Source of the DNA: Candidatus Obscuribacterales bacterium
GTDB taxonomy: Bacteria > Cyanobacteriota > Vampirovibrionia > Obscuribacterales > Obscuribacteraceae
Direction of reading: 5' to 3'
DNA: 64,000 nucleotides
Assembly: GCA_031292355.1 (NCBI GenBank)
Contig: JARLHI010000075.1
Span: forward strand, 460,999-524,998
In this document: positions 17,647 to 26,616 of the stretch, piece by piece
Position numbering within the stretch: position 1 is the first letter of the stretch
Layout of the letters: each line of letters starts with the position of its first letter
Made by a program: the position numbers and the translations under genes
The notes under the pieces: generated by a model
Told to the model about the DNA's origin: nothing
Databases searched by the model: none
Seen by the model: the letters and a program-made list of their open reading frames with translations, nothing else

Positions 17647-18609
17647 ATGCCCACAGGGGATCAGCTCAAAAAGCTTTTAGCAGCCCACCGCGACAATGAC
17701 GAAATCACTTTTCGCAAAACAGCCTTAAGCATAATTTCAGACGAAACTGCCGCCAACCGACACGCTTTAGCGCGTGATTTAAAGAAAGCCCTTGGCGAAA
17801 TCAGACAGAATGCCGCGCTTCTTAATTTCCCGCGAGACAACGCGAGGGGTTCAGTAAAACTCTCGGATAGCAGAGTTACTGCGGATAAGCTGATCTTGGG
17901 CGAGCAGACTTCACCGCGTATACTCAGGGTGCTTGAGGAACATAAAAGCCAACAAGTGCTCGCTCAATTTGGCTATTCGCCGAAAAGGAAGTTGCTGTTT
18001 TGGGGGCCACCGGGTTGTGGAAAGACTTTAACAGCCTATTTTCTAGCTCATGAGCTAGGATTGCAGATTGGAACGGTCAGACTAAGTTCATTAATTTCCA
18101 GTTACCTTGGTGACACCGCAGCACATTTAGACAGCGTTTTCGAGATGGCGAATAAAACTCCTATGGTCTTACTGTTGGACGAAGTAGACGCTCTTGGAAA
18201 AAGCCGAGACGATTCCAATGACGTTGGAGAAGTCAAAAGAGTAGTCAACTCGATGCTCCAATGCATGGATACATTCTCGGGAAATAAAAGTATATTGATC
18301 GCCGCCAGCAATCATGAATACATGTTAGACCCGGCGCTGTGGAGACGATTTGATGACGTCATCGAGTTTCCGTTGCCGACCAATTCAGAAATAGAAAAAG
18401 ATTTGAAAAGGCTTCTGTCAGGTGTTCCTGTGGATGGACGTTTGAGCGAGGTCGTTGGTGTATTGAAAGGGTTTTCATTCGCCGATATAGAAAAAATCAC
18501 TATCGAGTCGATAAAAACTATGATCTTGGAAAATAGAGCCGTTCTGTCTACGAATGATATATTCTTGCAGATAAATAACTACAAGCTCATGCCATCTACA
18601 AGAAGTTAA
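17647..18609 (+). CDS. AAA+ ATPase paired with subtilisin-like protease
   Basis: The 320-residue AAA ATPase has a helical N-terminal region (1-85), Walker A 'GPPGCGKT' (120-127), Walker B 'LLLDEVD' (Asp 178, Glu 179), sensor 1 'AASNH' and arginine-finger region 'LWRRFDDVIEF'. It belongs to the classic AAA clade (FtsH/Vps4-like core) but lacks any protease or substrate domain of its own. Only 6 bases separate it from the downstream subtilase gene, so they form an operon. AAA plus S8 peptidase pairs recur in accessory regions; the ATPase probably controls or feeds the protease. Confidence 0.85.
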   Translation: MPTGDQLKKLLAAHRDNDEITFRKTALSIISDETAANRHALARDLKKALGEIRQNAALLNFPRDNARGSVKLSDSRVTADKLILGEQTSPRILRVLEEHKSQQVLAQFGYSPKRKLLFWGPPGCGKTLTAYFLAHELGLQIGTVRLSSLISSYLGDTAAHLDSVFEMANKTPMVLLLDEVDALGKSRDDSNDVGEVKRVVNSMLQCMDTFSGNKSILIAASNHEYMLDPALWRRFDDVIEFPLPTNSEIEKDLKRLLSGVPVDGRLSEVVGVLKGFSFADIEKITIESIKTMILENRAVLSTNDIFLQINNYKLMPSTRS

Positions 18610-18615
18610 TGGGAA

Positions 18616-21054
18616 ATGGACGAAAATTACGCGCCGTTAGTGCTCGACAATCCATCAATTAGGACGAGGGCTAGGCCAGCGAACCGACCACCCCGTTTTG
18701 CAGAATTTGTCAAAAACCAAGAAGAAATCTCTCAACGAGTAGCTGCGCAAATAAAGCCATTTGTCAAACAATTCAGCTCGTTTTCTGCCGAACAACGAAG
18801 AGCAATTTTTTATAAGATATCTCACAAAGAGATGCGTATTGACTTGAGCGGCACCGGGCTCCGAGTATTTGCTGAGGGCGATGGGTACACCCTAGCGGGG
18901 GCAAAAGGAGAGAGTCTAGAACAACTCTCCCAGAAAATTCAACAATTCGGGGATATCAAACCGGCAGGTGGGCATTTAGCAAACGAGTATTTGGTGATAC
19001 CTCTGACTGATTTCACTGCAGGTTCTCCAACGGACAGGCTAAGCGAGGAGTTGTTAGCTCGTTACGCCGAACTAATTGTTGCGGACTCGATAGTTTACGA
19101 AATTGAACTTATGTCGAACGAGAATTACCCAAATGGTCAGAAGACAGAATTACAACAACTTCTTAATTCTCTTCAAGCAGCGATCACACTGAATGGAGTT
19201 ATTTTCGAGCACGAGCGCGTAGGAAATTTTGTTCGCGCGGTCGTGAGAACCAGCGGGATAATATTCAAGTCACTTGTTGAAGACTCTTATTGGCAGACCA
19301 GAATTACGCGATTTGAACAGCGCCCAGAATTTGAAACTTTTCACACGACCCTCTCGGAGTTTCAAATTAGCTCTTTAAAAAAAATTGTGTCACCGCCCTC
19401 GGAGGCAGCCACCATTTGCATCGCTGACACGGGAGTTACAGCTTGTAACCCATTTCTTTCACCCGTAGTCAAAATAGAAAGATGCGCCTCATTCTTGACT
19501 GGAAATAGCGACATAAATGATGAGTACAATCACGGATCAGGCGTTGCGTCACTAGCGGCATACCAAGATTTGAACCTGAGTATCGACGCATCAAATGAAG
19601 CTCATGCCTGGATTGTTAGCGCACGCATTCTCGACGAGAACAACGAGATGCAGGTCAGACTTTTTTCGAAAGTTCTTTTTGAAGTTGTTAATAAATACGC
19701 GAAAGATGGAGTGCGAATCTTCAATCTATCCGTCTGCGTTCGCAATAAAACATGGAATGAAACGGAGAGGCGGGCCTCAAAAAGGAGTTCATGGGTCGCC
19801 AGAAAGATCGACGAATTGAGTAAAGAGTTCGATATTGTCTTCGTGATCAGCTCTGGGAATTTGTCTTTCCAAATGGTAAATGGATTTTTGTCTGATGGTG
19901 CCGCTTACCCGTCGTATTTTCAGAGCGACGAATGCAAAATTCTAGACCCGTCTCAATCAGTCCTCGCAGTTACCGTGGGCTCCATAGCCTCCTCGACCAC
20001 GGTCTTAAGTGGACGTGCAGTAGCGATGTCTGACCAATTCTTGCCATCACCATTTACCAGAGTTGGTCCAGGGATGCTCGGAGAAATCAAACCGGAAGTT
20101 GTAGACTTCGGCGGCAATTGGGTCGTAGATGCAGGAGTGGGCAGAGTACGTACTGACCCAGGAACCAATGTGATGATGGCCAGCAATAAGTTGACTCCCG
20201 CACTTGAACACGACTCAGGCACCAGCTATGCAGCGCCAAGAATTAGTCATAAACTAGCGCGAATACTTAACGACCTGAGCACAGTCATATCAGAAAAAAT
20301 ATCTTCCTCTCTTTTGCGTGCTTTTTTAATTAATTCGGCTAGTGCTTCGTCCGATGCTGAAGAAAATCAGAAAACTTTTCAAGAACAATTTAAATCGGTA
20401 GGGTCAGCAGCAAGAATTTTGGGATACGGTATTCCAGATTTAGCGAAAGCGACTTTCGGAGATTCGTACACAGTAAGCTGCTATTTTCAAGGGACAATCG
20501 CCGTAAATAAGGTAGCCTTTTTTAGAATTCCGATACCCATCGAACTTGTTGAAGCCACTGGCAAAAAAAGGTTGCACATAACGCTAGCATATGCGCCGAA
20601 CGTTCACACGAGCGGGCTGAAAGACTACCTCGGCGGAAAACTCAACTGGCGCCTATTTAGAGGAGATGCATCGGAGGAAGATGTTGTCGAATCGCTTTCA
20701 CGACAAGAAGTTGACGAAGACGACGGAGATAAGACTTTTGAGCAACTACTCAATGAAGACGAAAAAGATATTGCAGTGCAAGATAAAGAAACCAAGGAAA
20801 TAACAAAATTTAAGTATGGATTGCGAGTTCGATCGAAAGGAACAATTCAGCATGATGTATTCACTTGGAGCCAGCACAAATCTGAATTCAGTAAAAATGA
20901 CTACATTCTGGCTATTTCATCATTCAAGAGATGGAGCAACAAGAGTATCCCTTACGCACTTGTACTAAGGCTTGAGGAGGAATCATTGTCAGTTCCTATA
21001 TATTCTAGAATCAAAAATTTGCTGACACGAACACAAGTCCGCAGCCGCGTCTGA
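18616..21054 (+). CDS. S8 family (subtilisin-like) serine peptidase
   Basis: This is an 812-residue protease without a signal peptide, so it is probably cytoplasmic. Residues 1-250 form an uncharacterised N-terminal domain. The catalytic triad is intact: Asp 271 in 'IADTGV', His 306 in 'NHGSGVASL' and Ser 537 in 'SGTSYAAP', with oxyanion Asn 415 in 'SSGN'. The last 200 residues are a beta-rich domain. It sits between an AAA ATPase and a small membrane protein. Cytoplasmic subtilases coupled to an ATPase fit a role in regulated self-killing during phage infection, but this is inference. Confidence 0.9.
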   Translation: MDENYAPLVLDNPSIRTRARPANRPPRFAEFVKNQEEISQRVAAQIKPFVKQFSSFSAEQRRAIFYKISHKEMRIDLSGTGLRVFAEGDGYTLAGAKGESLEQLSQKIQQFGDIKPAGGHLANEYLVIPLTDFTAGSPTDRLSEELLARYAELIVADSIVYEIELMSNENYPNGQKTELQQLLNSLQAAITLNGVIFEHERVGNFVRAVVRTSGIIFKSLVEDSYWQTRITRFEQRPEFETFHTTLSEFQISSLKKIVSPPSEAATICIADTGVTACNPFLSPVVKIERCASFLTGNSDINDEYNHGSGVASLAAYQDLNLSIDASNEAHAWIVSARILDENNEMQVRLFSKVLFEVVNKYAKDGVRIFNLSVCVRNKTWNETERRASKRSSWVARKIDELSKEFDIVFVISSGNLSFQMVNGFLSDGAAYPSYFQSDECKILDPSQSVLAVTVGSIASSTTVLSGRAVAMSDQFLPSPFTRVGPGMLGEIKPEVVDFGGNWVVDAGVGRVRTDPGTNVMMASNKLTPALEHDSGTSYAAPRISHKLARILNDLSTVISEKISSSLLRAFLINSASASSDAEENQKTFQEQFKSVGSAARILGYGIPDLAKATFGDSYTVSCYFQGTIAVNKVAFFRIPIPIELVEATGKKRLHITLAYAPNVHTSGLKDYLGGKLNWRLFRGDASEEDVVESLSRQEVDEDDGDKTFEQLLNEDEKDIAVQDKETKEITKFKYGLRVRSKGTIQHDVFTWSQHKSEFSKNDYILAISSFKRWSNKSIPYALVLRLEEESLSVPIYSRIKNLLTRTQVRSRV

Positions 21055-21088
21055 AAGTATTGTTAAAATCCGCAGCGAGAGATTTCCG

Positions 21089-21625
21089 TTGAAAACAATT
21101 GAACAACTGCAAGAAGGTTTTGCTGAAATAAATCAAACTAGCTTAGTCACGTACAACCGCAGCTATGACGAACTAATCAACGAAGTAAGTGCGGATAATC
21201 GCTTTATCGGGCAGCTCTTAGTGGTTCTCGAAAGCTCTGAAAGCATTTCGCATGAACTTCGACCAGATTCAAAAGGGACAATTATGGAGGGTATGTCGGC
21301 AAAGGCAGGAAGGAGTCCAGTATTATATTTGCTGAAATCTCTCTGCAAATATTCAAGCAATGACCCCGAACTCAAAAAACGATTTGACGACACGTCTAGA
21401 GAGTTATCTGAAAATGGACATTCAAATCTCACGGGAGGGACTTTAAGCACCATGGCTGTAGTTTCGCTGGCAAACTGGATTTGCGCAACGCTCCCGACTT
21501 TCGCTCATCTGGGAAACGCAGCACTAACAGGAATAATTCTATTGATCGTGAAGGTTGGCATGGATGCAGTTTGTGAATGGCTAAAAGACAACTGGGAACA
21601 GTCAAGCAATGAAAACAATAATTAG
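21089..21625 (+). CDS. Small protein with C-terminal membrane helices, third gene of the AAA-protease operon
   Basis: The 178-residue product starts with TTG, preceded by a GCGAGAG site. Residues 1-115 are soluble and charged; residues of about 121-164 are hydrophobic ('TMAVVSLANWICATLP', 'LGNAALTGIILLIVKVGMDA') and end in a short charged tail. I recognise no family. The gap of 34 bases after the protease gene suggests cotranscription. A membrane-active effector held in check by its N-terminal part and cut by the protease is one possible role; an anchor for the complex is another. Confidence 0.65.
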   Translation: MKTIEQLQEGFAEINQTSLVTYNRSYDELINEVSADNRFIGQLLVVLESSESISHELRPDSKGTIMEGMSAKAGRSPVLYLLKSLCKYSSNDPELKKRFDDTSRELSENGHSNLTGGTLSTMAVVSLANWICATLPTFAHLGNAALTGIILLIVKVGMDAVCEWLKDNWEQSSNENNN

Positions 21626-22295
21626 TGTCGTCATTCAAACGCAGTCAATCAGGTACGTGAAAAGACGGCTTGTTTACAAACATCATTATTCATTGCCACC
21701 AGCGTGCATCACAATTCAATGGTCGGATGATAGGTAAATGCTTGAACCAGAATTTGTTTCTCAACGAAGCACGAAAAGCAATGTTAAACCGGCAAAAACT
21801 TACGAAAATAATCGACCGCACGATCCGACCAACATTTTTAGGACTTGTGCTTAGGAGATTCATTTTGGTTCGGCGAATTTCTGGAAAGAAACTCCACATC
21901 TGATTCAACTGAGTAATCACGCCATGACCAATCCATACAGGCAACAATTTTACAAAGGACCTACATTCCGGTTGGAGGAAGTGCGTCCGGGAGTTGTAAG
22001 GGTTTGATTTTAATTTGAGGCAACACGGAGGTCAAAGTAATTGTCCACCCTCAGCTCACGTGCGACACTTGGATTAGCCGTCGTGCTTTTCACAGATGGA
22101 CGGGCGAAGGAAGGTTTAAGCAAATCTACTTTATTTCCAGTCGAAAACACTCATGTTATTTTTGACCTCGAACATTGATAAGCGATGACTTAATTTTTCA
22201 TTTCAAAAATGCATATTCATATTTTTTGCGAGCTTGCAGAAAATGCCGTACCTGCAAATATGGCTCGAGCCTAACACGGTTTCTTTTGTGAACGC
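21626..22295. other. Intergenic stretch with no recognisable gene
   Basis: Both strands hold only short frames without family resemblance. The stretch is AT-rich near 22190-22240. It separates the protease operon from the convergent gene at 22296-23231 and may hold gene relics too decayed to name. Confidence 0.5.
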
Positions 22296-23231
22296 TCAGT
22301 AAATTATGGCACCAGGGAAACGGACCTTAGTCGTTGCCCCGTCTCCTTCAAAACGTGTCGCCCACTGCTCCTGTCCCTTTAATTCCGTAAACTTTTCGTA
22401 TGGGCATGGATACTCCACTCTCACCGACGAGCTCTGCGTGTCTTTGACCAGTACCACAGATAGTCTCGGTGAATCAAAACGCAGTTCCTCAGTGAAAACA
22501 ATTTTTGGCATGCTAGCAACTAAATTTGTGACATCAAGCAGAGCAGAACTTCCGCTCACTTTTTCATTTGGTGACTCGGCTTTTCCAATAGTGAGAGTCT
22601 TCAAAGCCTCGCTCAAACGAGTGGATACTATGTACAGGAAAACAAGATGATATCGGAGGTCTCGATGCAAGGAAAACACAGCGTTGTCGTTTGCATGAAT
22701 CAATCGCTCCGGACCGATAGAGCCGTCAGCATCAGCCCCCTCAACAAAGTAACCAAGCAAAGTTTCCGAATGAGCCTTCTGCGATGTTAAGCGAATTCGT
22801 CCTTGGGTGTGCTTTATATGGTTAACAACAAGCCCAATATGTCGACGGTAAGTTTGAACAGCGTTTTTATAGGTTTTAAAAACAAGGTTTTTATTTCTCT
22901 CTGAAGTTGTTTCGAAAAAACACAACAAAATATTTTCGCAATCTTCCATGTATTCCATCATTGAATCTAAAAAAGCATCGAGTTCACCAATAAGCTTGTC
23001 ATCGAGCTGATCAGATTTTGCAAATACAAAATCTGTCTTGGAAGAAGTGTATGTTATAAGCAATGCCTGCAAGCGTCTTACGCACTGCGAATAGGCTGTA
23101 TTGTAAATTCCGAGAGGGGCACGAAGACCATGTACTGTGTTAAATAAGGGCAGCGAGCTTGGCAGTGACGTTAGCGTACTGACAGCGGGAAGCAAGACTC
23201 CGCCGTTGTGTATCGGATACTCAGCTTTCAC
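22296..23231 (-). CDS. Unknown 311-residue protein
   Basis: I do not recognise this protein. It has a mostly helical middle (residues 45-165, with 'DKLIGELDAFLDSMMEYMED') and a beta-rich C-terminal 90 residues ('RLSVVLVKDTQ'). There is no signal peptide, membrane helix or obvious catalytic motif. The long intact frame and its place inside a defence-rich stretch argue that it is a real gene. No cotranscribed partner is visible. Confidence 0.6.
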   Translation of the reverse strand: MKAEYPIHNGGVLLPAVSTLTSLPSSLPLFNTVHGLRAPLGIYNTAYSQCVRRLQALLITYTSSKTDFVFAKSDQLDDKLIGELDAFLDSMMEYMEDCENILLCFFETTSERNKNLVFKTYKNAVQTYRRHIGLVVNHIKHTQGRIRLTSQKAHSETLLGYFVEGADADGSIGPERLIHANDNAVFSLHRDLRYHLVFLYIVSTRLSEALKTLTIGKAESPNEKVSGSSALLDVTNLVASMPKIVFTEELRFDSPRLSVVLVKDTQSSSVRVEYPCPYEKFTELKGQEQWATRFEGDGATTKVRFPGAIIY

Positions 23232-23315
23232 TTATACCACCCTGCCGTAGTCAAAAACCGTCGTCTTCCTTATGCCTTCCCCGACCCCACTTTTAGAACT
23301 GGGGATTAGGACTCC

Positions 23316-23400
23316 TCCTAGTTTTATATCGTCTTCTAACAGATTTTGCAAATTGCTCTTTTATGTGAACTGCTGCATGAATTTTTCAGGCGTTTGATTG
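23316..23400. repeat. Transposase-tail relic, left copy
   Basis: About 85 bases match 32113-32200 at most positions. On the minus strand this copy reads 'NNQTPEKFMQQF', a stop, then 'KSNLQNLLEDDI', which resembles the C-terminal end of a DDE transposase. The stop and the missing remainder make it a relic. Confidence 0.6.
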
Positions 23401-23493
23401 TTTAAAGAACTGCAAAATTCTTGCCGCATGCAAGTGTGTCGCTTATGAAATCCATGGATCAGTGTAAATCGTGCATATCGTCTTAACTCATTT

Positions 23494-24653
23494 AAAATCT
23501 AACTAGTGGCTTCTCGTTGCCTCAATTAAGATCGTACTATCTCCATTGTGGCGTCAGTGACATTGGCGTTTTGAAGAAGCCGTTCATACGGAGAATAAGC
23601 AGTTCCGTAAGTTCGATTAATCTTGCCGCCCTCTCTGCTCTCGCTCGCGAGCTTCATGGAGGGTTGAAAGAAGTTGGTGTAAAGCCGTGAGCGCTCGTAG
23701 ATGGCTTGCAGACTGCAGCACGATGCCTCCCCTTCGTATCGGTCATATCCGATTAATCGGCGCACAATAGAGCCGTTTCTTTCCTCAACGTGTGCCTGGT
23801 CGTTTTTCTTGTACTCTCTGGACCTGGTGAATGTCACCTGATTTTTCTTGCACCAATCCAAAAGCCCGTGGTTGATAAACTCGCTGCCATTGTCAGAATC
23901 GATGCCGAGTATTTAGAATGGCAATTGTCCCTGCGCAGTTGTTAAAGCTTCGACAACGGCAACTTCAGATTTGCTAATTAGACCAAAGCATTCGGTCCAC
24001 GTGCTTGCAATGTCGGTAATTGTCAGCGTATTCAAAAATTGTCCACTGGCAGTCTCTCCGCCATGGGCAACCAGATCGATTTCCAAAAAGCCTGGTCTTG
24101 CTTCGTTCCAGTCTGAGTAGGTGCGCACGGCAATTTGTCGTTTGAGCAGATGACCTGGTCGCGTTGTGCTTTTTCTTTTGCCATATTTTTTTCGTTCGCT
24201 TTTCAATAAACGGTCCATTGTCGCTGCACTCAAAGAGCACAACAGACATTTTGTCTCGAAGTCGAGATTAAGATGTCCGAACCGCTCCAGCGATTCGATT
24301 AGTGTTGGTATAAATGGAACCAGGCGTTGCGAACAAATGCGATTTGCCGCTTTCCACAGCACAATCAGCGTCTCTACAACTGTCGTTCCGTATTTTGGTT
24401 TTCGTGTTCTTTTGATTGGCGCCTTTGATTCGCCGTTCAACAACGCTATCGCGTGTTTTCTGTTGTAGCCAGTCCCGGCGACAAAACCGTCAAGCAGTAA
24501 TCCTTTGTCAATCCAACTCGCTGCGCGGTAAACAGGTCTCAGTGCTTCAAATAATTCTCTTCTGCCGCTTGCTGTCATTTTTAGCCCCATGGTTTTCTCC
24601 TTCACAGGAGTTAGAATTTAATTGAGGCAACGAGAAGGCACTAGTTAGATTTT
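23494..24653 (-). mobile_element. Dead insertion sequence with about 34-bp inverted ends
   Basis: The left end AAAATCTAACTAGTGGCTTC is repeated in inverse at the right end with a single mismatch over about 34 bases (the left end continues to TCGTTGCCTCAATTA). It encloses one transposase gene of about 360 codons that carries an in-frame stop. No clear target duplication is visible. Confidence 0.85.
23526..24605 (-). pseudogene. Integrase-core transposase broken by one stop codon
   Basis: A single frame of 360 codons is interrupted only by TAA at 23913-23915. Upstream it encodes an N-terminal DNA-binding part with 'GTGYNRKHAIALLNGE' and the start of the rve core with 'FLEIDLVAHGG' (first Asp) and 'LTITDIASTWTE'. 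After the stop it continues with 'ILGIDSDNGSEFIN' (second Asp), 'RPYRKNDQ'-like 'REYKKNDQAHVEERNG' (Glu) and 'FFQPSMKLA'. Without the TAA the protein would have a full DDE triad. One base change explains the loss, so the inactivation is probably recent. Confidence 0.9.
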
Positions 24654-24667
24654 CGGTGATTCAATGC

Positions 24668-24726
24668 GATATGCGCATGAAATTGGCCGGTGAAGCGCAT
24701 TTCAAATTGGCCGACGCGCACTAACC
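24668..24726. repeat. IS21-like end relic
   Basis: GCGCATGAAATTGGCCG and GCGCATTTCAAATTGGCCG occur in tandem, ending in GACGCGCAC. Repeated 'AATTGGCC' blocks next to a short terminal motif resemble the ends of an IS21-type element. No IS21 gene is nearby, so only the end seems to have survived. It differs from the ends of the intact IS at 1985-4603. Confidence 0.45.
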
Positions 24727-24791
24727 GCAATCGTTTGATGATTATTGTGCTGAACTCCACTGAGTCGCGGATTTTCCTGTGGTTTTGTGGG

Positions 24792-25397
24792 TCAGAAAAA
24801 TTGCTCGTTTCCGATGACTCTATTCCAAGCGATTTGAACATTGGCCTCCGTCGACGTCGGCGGAAGTTTAAAATCGCTTGCCCGTTGCTTTAATAATTTC
24901 CATGCAATATCACTTACTCTAAATGGAAATTCTTGCGGATAGCCCATCGTGCCGGCTTGTTCTACAAGCCCACGGATTATCAAGTGATGAACTATCGGAG
25001 AAGCGATGGGAGCTAGGAACAGTCTGTTTTTCCTGTATAGACAGATTCCTAACAGCACCTTTTCTTCATTGGACAAGTCATCCAACTGTTCGATAATCAT
25101 CGGTTCAGTATCGCTCGGCTTCGTCAATGCTTTCGATCTTTTGAAAAAGACGAGTGCGAAAACTATGTAAAGGATGCCTCCTAGTATTGCACCGACTAAT
25201 ATTCGCGATAACCAGACTTTCTCGTGAGAGGTCGGTGCCGTAATACCAAAGACTGTTTCTGTGAACGACGTTGGATGTAAAAAGATAGCGGAGCACAGAC
25301 AGGCAAGGATTAAGCAAAATGGCAACCCCCACCGAAGTAGGAAGGCTACGTCGAATTTTCCTATTAAAGATACGACAGCGTCTTCAATTTTTGCCAC
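24792..25397 (-). CDS. SieB-like superinfection exclusion protein
   Basis: The 201-residue protein has two membrane helices (about residues 18-42 and 64-86) and a cytoplasmic C-terminal domain. That domain follows the SieB family layout: 'LDDLSNEEKVLLGICLYRKN' (cf. L..L..eEk.iL), 'IVHHLIIRGLVEQAG' (cf. v..L...Gii) and 'PFRVSDIAWKLLKQR' (cf. f.i..wa...L). SieB of lambdoid prophages aborts infection by certain phages. Here it is a stand-alone gene in a defence island. The assignment rests on this three-part pattern and the topology. Confidence 0.65.
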   Translation of the reverse strand: MAKIEDAVVSLIGKFDVAFLLRWGLPFCLILACLCSAIFLHPTSFTETVFGITAPTSHEKVWLSRILVGAILGGILYIVFALVFFKRSKALTKPSDTEPMIIEQLDDLSNEEKVLLGICLYRKNRLFLAPIASPIVHHLIIRGLVEQAGTMGYPQEFPFRVSDIAWKLLKQRASDFKLPPTSTEANVQIAWNRVIGNEQFF

Positions 25398-25776
25398 AGA
25401 TTGCCTCGAAAACTTATGATCCTATCAAAATAACTGCTTAGGAGAACTACCGACAGAGGATTGGCAGTGGTATCCGCATTATGTTCCAATGAGCCATACA
25501 ATTTCTCGGATCGATTTTCCTAAAAAATCTCAGCCTAAATTGCAACTTAATTAGTGGCCCTCAGTAACAAGAACGAGTTCCGTCTATGTCAGAGAATGAC
25601 GATATCATATACACTTCTTTGGCTCATGTCATTCCAGTGCCGACAAACGCAGCAGGGGTCGCGCTTTTTCCAAATCTCGCAATTGCAAGCTCTCCAATCT
25701 TGAGAACCATTCCATCGCCATGAACAACACTGTAGAATCGCAAGTTGTTGCCAAATGAAAACTTCCCGTTCACAGA

Positions 25777-26616
25777 ATGACTGATCAAGATCTATACACC
25801 AGATGTAAGCGTGCAATCGCGTTTGTTTATGAAGCGCCTGCTGTTAAGGGCGACGAATTTCCTTGTATTGGACAACACCCTATTGCCACTGGTTTCATGT
25901 TTGCGATCGCGCTGAAAGACCGGGACGTCTTTTATTTGCTCACAAACAAGCATGTTCTCTTTGAAGAAAAAGCCACACAGGACGTACTTATTTTGCGCAC
26001 TCAGATGAGGGGGCTTAGAGATACAATCTGCGTACGTTTGAATGATCCAGAAGACAAGAAATTTGTTTATCAATCAATTGACCTTGAAACTGAAGGCTTG
26101 AAGAAGAACGTATGGCAACCCAACCTCGAGAGCGTTGACTTAGTGGCAATACATATACCGCTTGAAGGAGAACTAAATTTCGCTCCAGCATCGTTCACAA
26201 TGGATAATCTTCATAACGGCTCAACTTTGTCCTTTGGCGTAGGGACGGCGGCGTGCGCTATTGGATATCTATCAGGTTACGCAGGTATCGAGAAGAATCA
26301 CCCCATCGTGAGGTTTGGCCGAATTGCTATGACTAGTTCAGAGCAATGGCTTTCTACAGAAAGGAACTTTGCTATACGAGAGCAAGCTTATCTGGCAGAA
26401 TTTAGCGCTGTAGGAGGAGCTAGTGGTTCGCCTGTAGTCCTCGATTTTCCTGAAAGACCCGACCATCCAATCATTATCGGAGTGGTGAAAAGTTCTATGA
26501 CGAGTCTAAATAATGAACTGCAAGGATTGGTCGCAATTGAGCCGCCTATGAATCTGGCAGATTTTGTACAACAGTTGAAAGGTGAACTCTCCGGCCGCGG
26601 AATGGAAGTGCTATGA
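25777..26616 (+). CDS. Trypsin-like serine protease (cytoplasmic)
   Basis: The 279-residue product has a chymotrypsin-fold pattern: 'GFMFAIA ... YLLTNKHVLF' with His 59, 'ESVDLVAIHIP' with Asp 121 and 'AVGGASGSPVV' with Ser 216, followed by a terminal strand 'IIIGVVKSS'. There is no signal peptide, which is unusual for trypsin-like proteases but common in defence-associated ones. It overlaps the next gene by 4 bases (ATGA), so the two form a unit. The target is unknown. Confidence 0.8.
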   Translation: MTDQDLYTRCKRAIAFVYEAPAVKGDEFPCIGQHPIATGFMFAIALKDRDVFYLLTNKHVLFEEKATQDVLILRTQMRGLRDTICVRLNDPEDKKFVYQSIDLETEGLKKNVWQPNLESVDLVAIHIPLEGELNFAPASFTMDNLHNGSTLSFGVGTAACAIGYLSGYAGIEKNHPIVRFGRIAMTSSEQWLSTERNFAIREQAYLAEFSAVGGASGSPVVLDFPERPDHPIIIGVVKSSMTSLNNELQGLVAIEPPMNLADFVQQLKGELSGRGMEVL

